Positions 35,803 to 44,465 of a stretch of 64,000 bases of DNA are shown here, piece by piece. The first letter of the stretch is position 1, and the number at the start of each line of letters is the position of its first letter. Made by a program: the position numbers and the translations under genes. The stretch is from Halomicrobium salinisoli. GTDB lineage: Archaea; Halobacteriota; Halobacteria; Halobacteriales; Haloarculaceae. The notes beneath the pieces are model-generated. The model saw only the letters and a list, made by a program, of their open reading frames with translations. It had not been told where the DNA came from and ran no database searches. The stretch spans positions 1,736,001 through 1,800,000 of the forward strand of contig NZ_CP084463.1 of the NCBI RefSeq assembly GCF_020405185.1. The letters run 5' to 3'.

Positions 35803-37551
35803 CTACTCCCCGCGCCCGTCGTCCCGGTGGTCAGTCGCACCGGGGTCGTCGCCGTCGAGACCGTCCGCAGCGCCGGTCTCGCCAGCCTCGTCGCCGAGAC
35901 GTCTCCCCGGCACTCCCGGACGCCCACCACCCTGCCGTTCCCGGCGGCGCCGCGCGAGGTCGGCGGCGAGGCGGTCGCGGAGCGTCCGGTGGAGGTCGCG
36001 AGCGGTCCCGTCGTCGAGGTCGTGGGCGACCGCGTCGCCGCCGACCAGGCCCGCGCTACTTGCCGTGTCGGCGATCACGCTGGCGAGGCCGCGGCGGCGC
36101 TGAAACACGGTCCGCACGTCGATGACGGTCTGGACGCGGAAGTACGGGACCAGCCGGGTGTGACGGACCCAGAAGCCCGCCCGCGTGGCGACGCCGTCGT
36201 CGGCCACGCCGTGGCCGCGGTTGCGCCAGGACAGGTGGCCGACGAGCGGTGCCGCTACCAGCCCGATCAGCGCCAGCGGCCACCACGGGACGGGGACCAC
36301 CAGTCGGTGGATTCCGAAGAGTAGCGCCGTCGCGAGCAGGACCGGCAGGACGCCGTAGCGGGCGGCGTACCGGCGGCGCGCCCGCGTGGGCGGCCGCTCG
36401 ATCTCGGGACAGTCCACCGGTCCCAGGCGCTCCGCGAACTCGACGACGGTCTCGCGGTCGTCGAACGGGACGGCCGTGTTGCTCGCGTCGCCGTCGTTCC
36501 CGCCCGCCGCGTACCCCGCCGTCTCCAGGGATAGCCCGGCGTAGCCCAGCGGCCGCATCAGCGCGTTTTCGCGGATCGCCACGGTCTGGACCTTCTCCAG
36601 CGGGATGGAGCCGCTGAACCGCTGGACGAGCCCGCGCTCGTACCGCAGGTCGTCGCCGACCCGCTCCAGGCGGAAGTCGTAGTAGCTCAGGACGGTCAGG
36701 ACGGCGCTGAGCAGCCAGGACGCGATCAGGAACTGAACGGCGGCGACGCCGGCGACCAGCGCGAGTTCGCCGGGCGACAGCGTCGGGAGGAGCCCGAACG
36801 AGAGCCGTGCGGGCCCGCCGAGCAGCGAGACGCCCGTCTCGACGGCCCGCCAGGCGACGTCTTCCAGAAACGGCGTGCTGAACAGCGCCAGCACCGGCCC
36901 GCCCGGACGCACCGAGACGAAGCCGAAGAGTAGCAGGTCCGTCGTGGACAGCTCGTAGAGGAGCTCCCGCTCCGGCCGGGCCGCGGCGGCCGCGTCCTCG
37001 GCGGAGACCGCTTCGCCGTCGTCGACCGCGGTTCCGTCGTCCGGGTCGCCCGCTTCGCCCGCACTGCCCGCTTCGGACCGCTCTCGCCGATCGCTCCGGC
37101 GGTCTCCGGCCTCGCGGCGGTGGCGGGCGACGGCCTCCTGAAGGCGGTCGGCCTCCGCCACCGTCACGGCGTTCAGCACCGCCTCCGTCGCGCTGCCCCC
37201 GGCCGTCTCGAAGTTGACCACGGCGAGGCCGGCGACCCGGTGGAACAGCCCGCGGCGGACGTCGACGTTCTGGATCCGGCCCAGCGGGATGTCCCGCTCC
37301 TGGCGGTCGAACACGCCGGAGGCGACGGTCAGTCGGCCGTCGGCGACCTCGTAGGCGAACCGGTAGTAGCGGGCGACGCCGTAGGCCAGGCCGGAGATCG
37401 CGCCCAGCGGGCCGAGGACGAAGATCCACTCGAACCCCACGGTGTCGACGACGGTGCTCAGCGCGATCACCGCGAAGAAGGCGGTCGAGGCGCCCCGGAC
37501 CGCCGCGCTGACCGCGCGCTGGACGGCGCTGAGCGGGTGGAGCCGCTTCAT
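35803..37551 (-). CDS. Large PH-domain (bPH2/DUF304) membrane protein, YdbT-like
   Basis: Predicted 582 residues. Repeating units of paired hydrophobic helices followed by a bacterial PH domain occur three times. Each PH domain begins with a strand such as YEVADGRLTVASGVFDRQ, YERGLVQRFSGSIPLEK or TRAGFWVRHTRLVPYFRVQ and has the IPLGRIQNVDV / IPLEKVQTVAI signature. Between units one and two is an acidic insert (about 150-190). The ATG at 37551 overlaps the small PH gene by four bases, as ydbS and ydbT do in Bacillus. The tail (last 60 residues) is disordered and Asp/Gly-rich. Function unknown; Bacillus counterparts affect antimicrobial sensitivity. Confidence 0.83.
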   Translation of the reverse strand: MKRLHPLSAVQRAVSAAVRGASTAFFAVIALSTVVDTVGFEWIFVLGPLGAISGLAYGVARYYRFAYEVADGRLTVASGVFDRQERDIPLGRIQNVDVRRGLFHRVAGLAVVNFETAGGSATEAVLNAVTVAEADRLQEAVARHRREAGDRRSDRRERSEAGSAGEAGDPDDGTAVDDGEAVSAEDAAAAARPERELLYELSTTDLLLFGFVSVRPGGPVLALFSTPFLEDVAWRAVETGVSLLGGPARLSFGLLPTLSPGELALVAGVAAVQFLIASWLLSAVLTVLSYYDFRLERVGDDLRYERGLVQRFSGSIPLEKVQTVAIRENALMRPLGYAGLSLETAGYAAGGNDGDASNTAVPFDDRETVVEFAERLGPVDCPEIERPPTRARRRYAARYGVLPVLLATALLFGIHRLVVPVPWWPLALIGLVAAPLVGHLSWRNRGHGVADDGVATRAGFWVRHTRLVPYFRVQTVIDVRTVFQRRRGLASVIADTASSAGLVGGDAVAHDLDDGTARDLHRTLRDRLAADLARRRRERQGGGRPGVPGRRLGDEAGETGAADGLDGDDPGATDHRDDGRGE

Positions 37552-38009
37552 ACCGCGTCGGCGGCCTCGCTCTCGACCGCGAGGTCGCGGAGCCGCTCGC
37601 GCAGTTCCGTTGCCCGCTCCGGCCGCAGCCCCGGGACGGTGATGTCGGCGCCCCGCGAGCCCGCCGTGTAGACGACGACGCTGGCCAGGCCGACGGCCCG
37701 CTCCAGCGGGCCGCGCTGGGTGTCCGCGTGCTGGACGCGGACGTAGGGTACCGACGTGTCGACCTGCGTCACGACGCCGCGGATCAGGTACACGGAGTCG
37801 TCCTGCAGTTCGAAGCGCCAGCGGCGGTACCGGAGGACGGCGTGGGCGATCCCCAGGACGGCGACGACGAGCCAGACGCCGGCCGCGACGGCCGGACCGA
37901 GCGGGTCGAAGAAGCGACCGAGGAACCACGCGAGGCCGGCCAGTATCGTCGCGAGGACCAGCCGCTGCCCGATCCACAGCACCTGCACCCGCGCGTGGAG
38001 GCTCTCCAT
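37548..38009 (-). CDS. Small PH-domain membrane protein, YdbS-like
   Basis: Predicted 153 residues: two helices (VLATILAGLAWFLGRFF, AVAAGVWLVVAVLGIAHAVL) then one bPH2 domain with the RWRFELQDDSVYLIRGVVTQ strand, SVPYVRVQHADTQRGPLERA and VVVYTAG. The start at ATG 38009 fits because the extension upstream is Arg-rich and crosses the promoter. It is the first gene of a coupled pair with the large PH protein. Confidence 0.83.
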   Translation of the reverse strand: MESLHARVQVLWIGQRLVLATILAGLAWFLGRFFDPLGPAVAAGVWLVVAVLGIAHAVLRYRRWRFELQDDSVYLIRGVVTQVDTSVPYVRVQHADTQRGPLERAVGLASVVVYTAGSRGADITVPGLRPERATELRERLRDLAVESEAADAV

Positions 38010-38124
38010 GCGACGGTGGGCGGCCGGACCGACCAAAAGGCTGGCGTCGACACGGAGACGCACGGGCGTCCCGACCCCGGCGACGCTCGGAGCACCCCTC
38101 CGCACGCGGGTCCTACAATATAGA

Positions 38125-38156
38125 ACATTAATCTTTTATTTACGAACGTTTAATGT
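38125..38156. promoter_or_regulatory. Inverted repeat flanking a TATA box between divergent genes
   Basis: ACATTAA (38125-38131) and TTAATGT (38150-38156) are exact inverted copies, 18 bases apart, and enclose CTTTTATTTA (38133-38142), a good TATA box for the esterase gene at 38189. The region is conspicuously A/T-rich. Looks like an operator around a promoter. Confidence 0.4.
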
Positions 38157-38188
38157 CGAATCTGAGGTATTTCGAGAGCTGATCCGCT

Positions 38189-39349
38189 ATGGGTGATCAC
38201 CACACCGATTCGATCGAACAGGGGGAAGGGGAGCGACGAACGCACGCTCGGACCAGACGGCAGGTCCTGCGGGCCGGCGCAGCGACGGGTCTGGGTACCG
38301 TCCTGCTCGGCGGGAGTCAGACGACCGCTGCCGCTCCGCCGGACGTGTCCGAGGAGAACTTCCACGTCTACCTGGCGTTCGGCCAGTCGAACATGGAGGG
38401 CCAGGGGACGATCGAGGCCCAGGACCGCCAGGTGCCCGAGCGCTTCCACGTCCTGCAGGACAAGACCTGCTCGGGGGAGGGCTGGCAGTACGGCGAGTGG
38501 CGCGTCGCCGAACCGCCGCTGAACCGCTGCTGGGCCGGCATCGGACCGATGGACTACTTCGGCCGGACGATGGTCGAGGAGGCCGACGAGTCGATCCACG
38601 TCGGCGTCGTCCCGGCTGCGGTCAGCGGGGCCGACATCGCGCTCTTCCAGAAGGGCGCGCCCATCGGCCGTAACGACCGGGACATCCCGTCGCAGTTCGA
38701 CGGCGCGTACCAGTGGCTGCTCGACCTCGCCCAGCAGGCACAGGAGGTCGGCACCATCAAGGGCATGCTCTTCCACCAGGGCGAGACCAACACCGGCCAG
38801 ACCGACTGGAAGAACAAGGTCGCGGGCATCGTCAGCGACCTGAAGTCCGACCTCGACATCGGCGACGTGCCCTTCCTCGCCGGCGAACTCATGTACGAGG
38901 AGTACAACGGCTGCTGTCAGGTCCACAACCAGGAGATCGCTCAGCTCCCGGACCTGATCCCCAACGCCCACGTCGTCTCGGCCGAGGGACTGGACAACCA
39001 GGACCAGTACCACTTCTCGACGGAGGCCTACCGCGAGTTCGGCCGCCGCTACGCCGAGGAGATGCTGCAACACGTCGACGTGTCCGGCGACGACGAGTCG
39101 ACGCCCGAGCCCGTCGAACCCCCCGAAAACGACGGCCCGTCCTGGCCGGGGAACGCGACCGACCCCGACGACGACGGGCTCTACGAGGACCTCAACGGCA
39201 ACGGCGAGGTCGACTTCCAGGACGTCGTCGACTACTTCAACGGCATGGACGGCGAGGGCATGCAGAACGACGTCCAGTACTACGACTACAACGGCAACGG
39301 CGAGGTCGACTACGCCGACCTCGTCGACCTCTTCGGCCAGGTCGAGTGA
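38189..39349 (+). CDS. Tat-exported SGNH carbohydrate esterase with dockerin-like repeats
   Basis: Predicted 386 residues. Signal RTRRQVLRAGAATGLGTVLL is a twin-Arg export signal. The SGNH/sialate-O-acetylesterase (CE6-like) domain runs from about 57 to 310 with AFGQSNMEGQG (nucleophile Ser67), LFHQGETNTGQTDW and the catalytic His in QYHFSTEAY. After a Pro/Asp-rich linker, two Ca-binding-type repeats (DLNGNGEVDFQDVVDYF and DYNGNGEVDYADLVDLF) resemble a type-I dockerin. It should remove acetyl groups from extracellular polysaccharide. I see no cohesin in the window. Confidence 0.85.
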   Translation: MGDHHTDSIEQGEGERRTHARTRRQVLRAGAATGLGTVLLGGSQTTAAAPPDVSEENFHVYLAFGQSNMEGQGTIEAQDRQVPERFHVLQDKTCSGEGWQYGEWRVAEPPLNRCWAGIGPMDYFGRTMVEEADESIHVGVVPAAVSGADIALFQKGAPIGRNDRDIPSQFDGAYQWLLDLAQQAQEVGTIKGMLFHQGETNTGQTDWKNKVAGIVSDLKSDLDIGDVPFLAGELMYEEYNGCCQVHNQEIAQLPDLIPNAHVVSAEGLDNQDQYHFSTEAYREFGRRYAEEMLQHVDVSGDDESTPEPVEPPENDGPSWPGNATDPDDDGLYEDLNGNGEVDFQDVVDYFNGMDGEGMQNDVQYYDYNGNGEVDYADLVDLFGQVE

Positions 39350-39356
39350 GGGCCGA

Positions 39357-42161
39357 TCACTCGCCGGCCGAGGCCTGACGGTCCTCGCCGTCCTCGATCT
39401 CCGCGAGGACGCGCTCGTGGAACTCCCGCAGGACCGCCGACTCGTCCTCGGCGAGGACGACGTCGCTGGCCATCAGCGTCGCCAGGCCGAACGCTCGCGG
39501 CGTCGGCGAGTCGACGCGGACCGTCTCGACGGCGACGTCCCCGGACTGGATCGCCGACAGCACCGCCTCGATGCCGGCGACGTTGAGCCTGTCCTCCAGG
39601 ATCTCGCGGTAGGTCTCCTCGATGACGGCGAACTCCTCGAGGTCCTCGGCGAACGACAGCAGCATCTCGGAGCTGACCTGCTGCTCGCTGGCGGACTTCT
39701 CGTAGCCCTTGTAGCGCTTGAGGATCATCAGCGACCGCGTCGCGTTGATCCGGAAGTACCGCTGGAGGAGGTCCGTGCCGTCGAGGCTGGCCCGCAGGTC
39801 CTCGCGGGCGTCCCCGGGGTCGACGTCCTCGACGACGGCCTCGACGTCGACCTTGCGGTTCAGCGGCATCGACAGCGTGAACCCGTGGTCGGCGACGGCC
39901 ACCTGGACGTTGGCGTTGGCCCGCTGGGCGATCCGGTGGGCCAGCAGGCGCGAGAAGCCGTCGTTGAACCGTCGGCCGTAGCCGGAGTGGACGTGGTAGC
40001 GGCGCTCGTACTCGTCGTGGTCCAGCACCTCCTCGATCACGAGGCGCTCGTCGGTCGCGACCGACCCCGACCCGGCGTAGGCGACCTGCTCGGAGAACAT
40101 CCGCGTGACCGCGCGGACGCTGTTCTCGTCGAGGGGGAACTCGCGCAGCCAGTGGCGCACCGCGGGCGGGCCGCCCTCCGCGAGCTGGTCCATGAGCTGG
40201 CGCTGGAAGGCCAGCATCTCCCGGCCGAGGTCGTAGGACAGCGGGAGGCGTTCGGAGAACCACGAGGGGACGGTCGGCCGGGCGCTGGTGCGGTCGACGT
40301 ACACCTTCGAGCCGCGGCGGTAGCTGTACTCGAAGTGGTCGCCCCCGAGGACGAACACGTCGCCCTTCTCCAGCGTGTCGAGGTACTCCTCGTCGAGCTG
40401 GCCCACCCACTCGTCGCCGGCCCGGGTGAACACGTCGCAGGAGAAGGAGTCGGGGATGGTGCCGACGTTGGTCATGTAGATGACCCGCGCCATCCGGCCG
40501 CGCTTGCCGATCAGGTCCTCGCCGACGGGGAACTCCTCGTAGTGGTGCTCGCCCTCGGGCGGGTCGTTGGCGTCGCGCCAGATCTTGGCGTAGACGTTCT
40601 TCTCCTCCAGCCCGGGGTAGTCGGCCGTCAGGTAGCGCATGAGCTGCTCCCAGCGGTCGTCGCCGTAGTCGCGGTAGGGGTAGGCGCTCTGCAGGATCGA
40701 CCTGATCTCCGACTCGCGTCGGACGCCGTTGATCGCCATGCCGTAGACGTGCTGGGCGGCGACGTCGTGGGCGTTCTCGGGGACGAACACGCGGTCGACG
40801 AACCCCTCTTCGGCCTTCTTGAGCATCACCGCGCACTCGACCAGTTCGTCCCGGTCGAGCGCGACGACGCGACCGGTCACGGTCTCGCCGAGCTGGTGGC
40901 CGGCGCGGCCGATGCGCTGGAGCAGCGCGGCGACGGACTTCGGGGAGCCGACCTGCACCACGAGGTCGACGTGGGGCATGTCGATGCCCAGCTCCAGGCT
41001 CGTCGACGTGGTGACGACGTCGAGGCTCCCCTCCTTCAGCCGCTCCTCGATCTCCCGGCGGCGGTCCTTCGAGAGGCTGCCGTGGTGACACCCCGAGTTC
41101 TCCTCGTCGTAGGCGTCGAACTGCTCCCGGAGGTTGTGCAACACCCGCTCGGCGCCCGAGCGGGTGTTCGTGAAGACGATGGTGTTGGTGTGGTCCTGAA
41201 TCAGGTCGTGTAGCTGCGAGTAGAACCGCTGCTGGACGACGTCCCGCGGCGTGTTGATGAGGTCGTCGGCCGGGCAGGTCAGCTCCACGTCGAACTCGCG
41301 GGCGAAGCGCGCGTCGACGACCTCGAAGTCGCGCGGCCGGCCGTAGGCGTCGTTCCCAGAGGGATCGTCACCGTCGTCCGCGTCCTCGGTCTCCGCGTCG
41401 CCACCGTCCGTCTCCGCTCGGCCCACCAGAAACTCGCCGATCTCGTCCAGCGGCTCGACGGTCGCCGAGCAGCCGATGCGCGTGGGCGAGCCCTCGGCCA
41501 TGGCCTCCAGGCGCTCCAGCGAGACCGAGAGGTGCGTGCCGCGCTTGTTGTCCGCGAGGCTGTGGATCTCGTCGACGACGACGTACTCGACGGTGCGGAG
41601 CTTCTCGCGGAACTTCGGGCTGTTGAGGAGGATCGACAGCGTCTCCGGCGTCGTGTTCAGGATGTGCGGCGTCGTCTCCAGCATCGCCTGTCGGTCGGCG
41701 TCGCTGGTGTCGCCGTGGCGGATCGCGTGGCGGATCTCGACGTCCTCGCCGCGCTCCTCGAGCCTGTCGGTGATCCCGTCCAGCGGCACCTCCAGGTTTC
41801 GGTGGACGTCGTTGGCCAGCGCCTTCAGCGGCGAGATATAGAGGCAGTAGACGCTGTTGTCGAGTTCGTCCGCGCGGGCCCGGTCGAACAGTTCGTTGAT
41901 GATACCGGTGAAACTCGCCAGCGTTTTGCCAGATCCTGTTGGCGCCGCGATGAGAGCGTTCTCGCCCTCGTGGATCAGCGGGACGGCCTCCTTCTGGGGC
42001 GGCGTGAAGAAGCCGCCGTTCTCGGGGACGAACTCGCCGAACTCCTCGACCCACCAGTCCTGCACGACGGGCGCGAGCAGCTCGAGCACGTCGCCGTCGT
42101 CGACGTCGACGGCCGCCGGGTCGACGCCGTCGACCGACGCCAGTCGCTCGCGACCTTCCAT
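39357..42161 (-). CDS. lhr: Lhr-type large ATP-dependent helicase
   Basis: Predicted 934 residues, SF2 helicase of the Lhr group. Walker A is AAPTGSGKT (residues 72-80), motif II VVDEIHSLAD, motif Ib near LLNSPKFREKLRT, motif VI LQRIGRAGHQLGE. The C-terminal half holds the winged-helix and Lhr-specific domains. Translocates 3'-5' on DNA and acts in repair or recombination. Start ATG 42161 is chosen, as the longer upstream frame overlaps the divergent aldolase promoter. An internal Asp/Glu-rich insert (about 272-295) interrupts the RecA-like lobes. It converges with the esterase gene, leaving only seven bases. Confidence 0.92.
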   Translation of the reverse strand: MEGRERLASVDGVDPAAVDVDDGDVLELLAPVVQDWWVEEFGEFVPENGGFFTPPQKEAVPLIHEGENALIAAPTGSGKTLASFTGIINELFDRARADELDNSVYCLYISPLKALANDVHRNLEVPLDGITDRLEERGEDVEIRHAIRHGDTSDADRQAMLETTPHILNTTPETLSILLNSPKFREKLRTVEYVVVDEIHSLADNKRGTHLSVSLERLEAMAEGSPTRIGCSATVEPLDEIGEFLVGRAETDGGDAETEDADDGDDPSGNDAYGRPRDFEVVDARFAREFDVELTCPADDLINTPRDVVQQRFYSQLHDLIQDHTNTIVFTNTRSGAERVLHNLREQFDAYDEENSGCHHGSLSKDRRREIEERLKEGSLDVVTTSTSLELGIDMPHVDLVVQVGSPKSVAALLQRIGRAGHQLGETVTGRVVALDRDELVECAVMLKKAEEGFVDRVFVPENAHDVAAQHVYGMAINGVRRESEIRSILQSAYPYRDYGDDRWEQLMRYLTADYPGLEEKNVYAKIWRDANDPPEGEHHYEEFPVGEDLIGKRGRMARVIYMTNVGTIPDSFSCDVFTRAGDEWVGQLDEEYLDTLEKGDVFVLGGDHFEYSYRRGSKVYVDRTSARPTVPSWFSERLPLSYDLGREMLAFQRQLMDQLAEGGPPAVRHWLREFPLDENSVRAVTRMFSEQVAYAGSGSVATDERLVIEEVLDHDEYERRYHVHSGYGRRFNDGFSRLLAHRIAQRANANVQVAVADHGFTLSMPLNRKVDVEAVVEDVDPGDAREDLRASLDGTDLLQRYFRINATRSLMILKRYKGYEKSASEQQVSSEMLLSFAEDLEEFAVIEETYREILEDRLNVAGIEAVLSAIQSGDVAVETVRVDSPTPRAFGLATLMASDVVLAEDESAVLREFHERVLAEIEDGEDRQASAGE

Positions 42162-42298
42162 TACTCGGGCGGTAGGACTGCGCGCCAAAGTGGGTTTGGT
42201 CACCGGAGCGGAAGTGAAGCGGTCGCGCGGACGTGAACGGAGCGCCGCCGGCGCCACAGCCGAAAGCGAGTAGGCCCGGACGCGCATCTGTGCGGACG

Positions 42299-43180
42299 AT
42301 GGCAGACACCGAGATCCGGACGCCGATCGTGACGCCGTTCGACGAGGACGAGGCCGTCGACACCGGGGCGCTGGCGGCCCTGGTCGACCACCTGATCGAG
42401 GAGCAGGGCGTCACCGGGCTGGTACCCTGCGGGACGACGGGCGAGATGGGCGCGCTGACCGACGCCGAGCGCCGGGAGGTCGTCGAGACGGTCGTCGACG
42501 CCGCGGACGGGCGCGTCCCCGTGATGGCCGGCGTCGGCGAGACGGCCGTCGGGGACGTCCTCGACCACGTCTCGGCGTCGGCCGAGGCGGGCGCCGACTC
42601 CGCGCTGGTCGTCGCGCCCTACTTCGGCGGGGATGCGCCGGCCGAGGGCAACGAGGCGTTCTTCCGCGCCATCGCCGACGAGTCGGAACTGCCCGTGTAC
42701 CTCTACAACATCCCGCCGGCGGTCGGCCAGGACATCGACGAGGACACCGTCGTCGCGCTGGCCGATCACGACAACGTCGCGGGCGTCAAGGACTCCAGCG
42801 GCGACGTCACCTACTTCAACAGCCTGCTCCGGCGGACCCCGGACGACTTCGAGGTCTACCAGGGCTGGGACGGCGCCTACGCGCCGTCGCTGGCGATGGG
42901 CGCCGACGGCGGAATCAACGCGCTGACGCACTTCTTCGGCGACGTCTACGCCGAGGTGGCCGAGGCCATCGAGGAGGGCGACGTCGAGGGCGCTCGCGAA
43001 CTCCAGCTCGGCGTGATCGACGAGGTGTTCGAGGCCTGCCGCGAGCACGGCTTCGCGCCGGCGACCAAGGCCGTCCTCGCCGAGCAGGGCGTGATTCAGA
43101 GCGGCTCGGTCCGACCGCCGCTGCAGGCGGTCCCCGACGACGAGGCCGCCGAACTGGCTGCGTTCGTCGGCGACCAGTAG
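42299..43180 (+). CDS. DapA/NAL-family class I aldolase
   Basis: Predicted 293 residues. TIM-barrel lyase with the Schiff-base Lys164 in VAGVKDSSGD, Tyr136 in YLYNIPP and the GTTGE motif (Thr46, Thr47). The family includes dihydrodipicolinate synthase and KDG/KDPG aldolases; haloarchaea use such enzymes for sugar acid cleavage, so a KDG-type aldolase is as likely as DapA. The tail (EQGVIQSGSVRPPLQAV) is typical of the aldolase branch. No lysine-biosynthesis genes are adjacent, so specificity is open. Divergent from lhr. Confidence 0.85.
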   Translation: MADTEIRTPIVTPFDEDEAVDTGALAALVDHLIEEQGVTGLVPCGTTGEMGALTDAERREVVETVVDAADGRVPVMAGVGETAVGDVLDHVSASAEAGADSALVVAPYFGGDAPAEGNEAFFRAIADESELPVYLYNIPPAVGQDIDEDTVVALADHDNVAGVKDSSGDVTYFNSLLRRTPDDFEVYQGWDGAYAPSLAMGADGGINALTHFFGDVYAEVAEAIEEGDVEGARELQLGVIDEVFEACREHGFAPATKAVLAEQGVIQSGSVRPPLQAVPDDEAAELAAFVGDQ

Positions 43181-43234
43181 ACCGGGGCTCGGATATCCAC
43201 GAGATACTTAACGTTCGGCTACAGTGGGTGGGGT

Positions 43235-44107
43235 ATGTCCCTGCTGCCCTCCAGGGGACCGGAGACGAGCACCACGCAGGACGGCGAGCTACAGGTAGTG
43301 GGCGTCGACGAGGACGTGGCCCCGCTGCTGGACGCGCTCAGCTCCGAGACAGCTCGTTCGGTCCTCAACGCCATCTACGAGGACCCCGGGACCCCCTCGG
43401 AGATCGCCGACCGGCTGGACATGTCCATCCAGAAGGTCTCCTATCACATCGACAAGCTCGAGGAGCAGGAGCTCATCGCCGTGGCCGGCACCCGCTACTC
43501 GGAGAAGGGCCAGGAGATGACGGTGTACGAGCCCCCCGAGGACCCGCTCGTCCTGTTCGTCGGGACCGAAGAGCGCAAGGAGTCGCTGCTGACGATGGTC
43601 AAGCGACTCCTGCCCGTCGTCGGGTCGCTCGGCATCGGCAGCCTCCTGATCGACCAGCTGTACGGCAGCGGCGGGCTGCTCCCGTCGTTCGGCGTGACCG
43701 GCAGCGGCGGCGACTCCGAGAGCGGAGGTCAGGACCTCGGATACGACGACGCCGGCGACGCGGGGGACGCCGGTGCCGGCGGCGACGCCGTGAGCCGGGC
43801 CACCGAGACGGCCACCGACACCCCGGCGCCGACGGCCACGGAGACGGAGGGCTCGGACGTGCTCGTCGCCGAGTCCACCGCGACGGAGACGTCCGCAGCC
43901 ACGGAGACGCCCGTGGCGACCGAGACGCCCACGCCGGTGCCCGACGGCGGCGCCACCCCGACGCCGGTGCAGGACGTCGCTACGGAGGTCGCCGAGACGG
44001 CCGGCTCCGCCGGCGCGACGCTCTCGCCGGGCCTCGCCTTCTTCCTGGGCGGACTGTTCGTCCTCGCCGTCGTGGTCGCCTGGTGGACGTACAGCGGTCG
44101 GCAGTGA
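43235..44107 (+). CDS. ArsR-type HTH protein with membrane anchor and Thr-rich stalk
   Basis: Predicted 290 residues. A winged helix (about 25-110) has the HTH TPSEIADRLDMSIQKVSYHI and wing ELIAVAGTRYSEKGQEMTVY. A weakly hydrophobic helix (about 122-142) is followed by about 110 residues of Gly/Asp and then ATETPVATETPTPVP-type stalk, and the protein ends in a strong transmembrane helix and WWTYSGRQ. The DNA-binding half must be cytoplasmic. If both helices span the membrane, the stalk is outside. Looks like a membrane-tethered transcription factor. TATA box ATACTTAA at about 43203-43210 gives a leaderless message. Confidence 0.78.
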   Translation: MSLLPSRGPETSTTQDGELQVVGVDEDVAPLLDALSSETARSVLNAIYEDPGTPSEIADRLDMSIQKVSYHIDKLEEQELIAVAGTRYSEKGQEMTVYEPPEDPLVLFVGTEERKESLLTMVKRLLPVVGSLGIGSLLIDQLYGSGGLLPSFGVTGSGGDSESGGQDLGYDDAGDAGDAGAGGDAVSRATETATDTPAPTATETEGSDVLVAESTATETSAATETPVATETPTPVPDGGATPTPVQDVATEVAETAGSAGATLSPGLAFFLGGLFVLAVVVAWWTYSGRQ

Positions 44108-44465
44108 CGACGGGCAGTTTCGACCCCCAGCGGGGTCTCGGCACCCGGTTTCGATAGCTCAAAGCGGCGTTTGAACCTTGGATGCCGTTTTGATGGATAC
44201 CCGTGTAGCAGTACCTGCGCCGGCGACGGGACGCCCCGATGCCAGCGCCTCTGACACCCCGTCGTCGGCCGGTCCCTGACCGAGCCGGTGGCGCGCGTCG
44301 CCCTGTCCAGGCGACACGCGGCGCCGCCTGGTCCGCAGTGCCGTCGACCCCGACGCTACCCCGCTGACGCCGACGCTCTCCCCACGCGGCGCCCCGCGAC
44401 GCCGACGCTCTCCACGCACGCCCGCCGACGCCAGCGCTTTGTCCCTCCCCGGCGTCGTCCCGGAC
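44108..44465. other. Intergenic region, C-rich, with short direct repeats and no gene seen
   Basis: A 358-base gap. The left part has an A/T-richer patch near 44151-44210; the right part is strongly C-rich on the plus strand with GACGCCGACGCTCTCC repeated (about 44366 and 44398) and a hairpin GTCGCC/GGCGAC near 44300. Frames through it are short or Arg-rich shadows. Confidence 0.5.

Noticed and set aside
42233..42298. Upstream in-frame extension of the DapA-like gene
   Set aside because: Pro/Arg-rich stretch overlapping the divergent lhr promoter; the family begins with the ADTEIRTPIVTPF segment at 42299.
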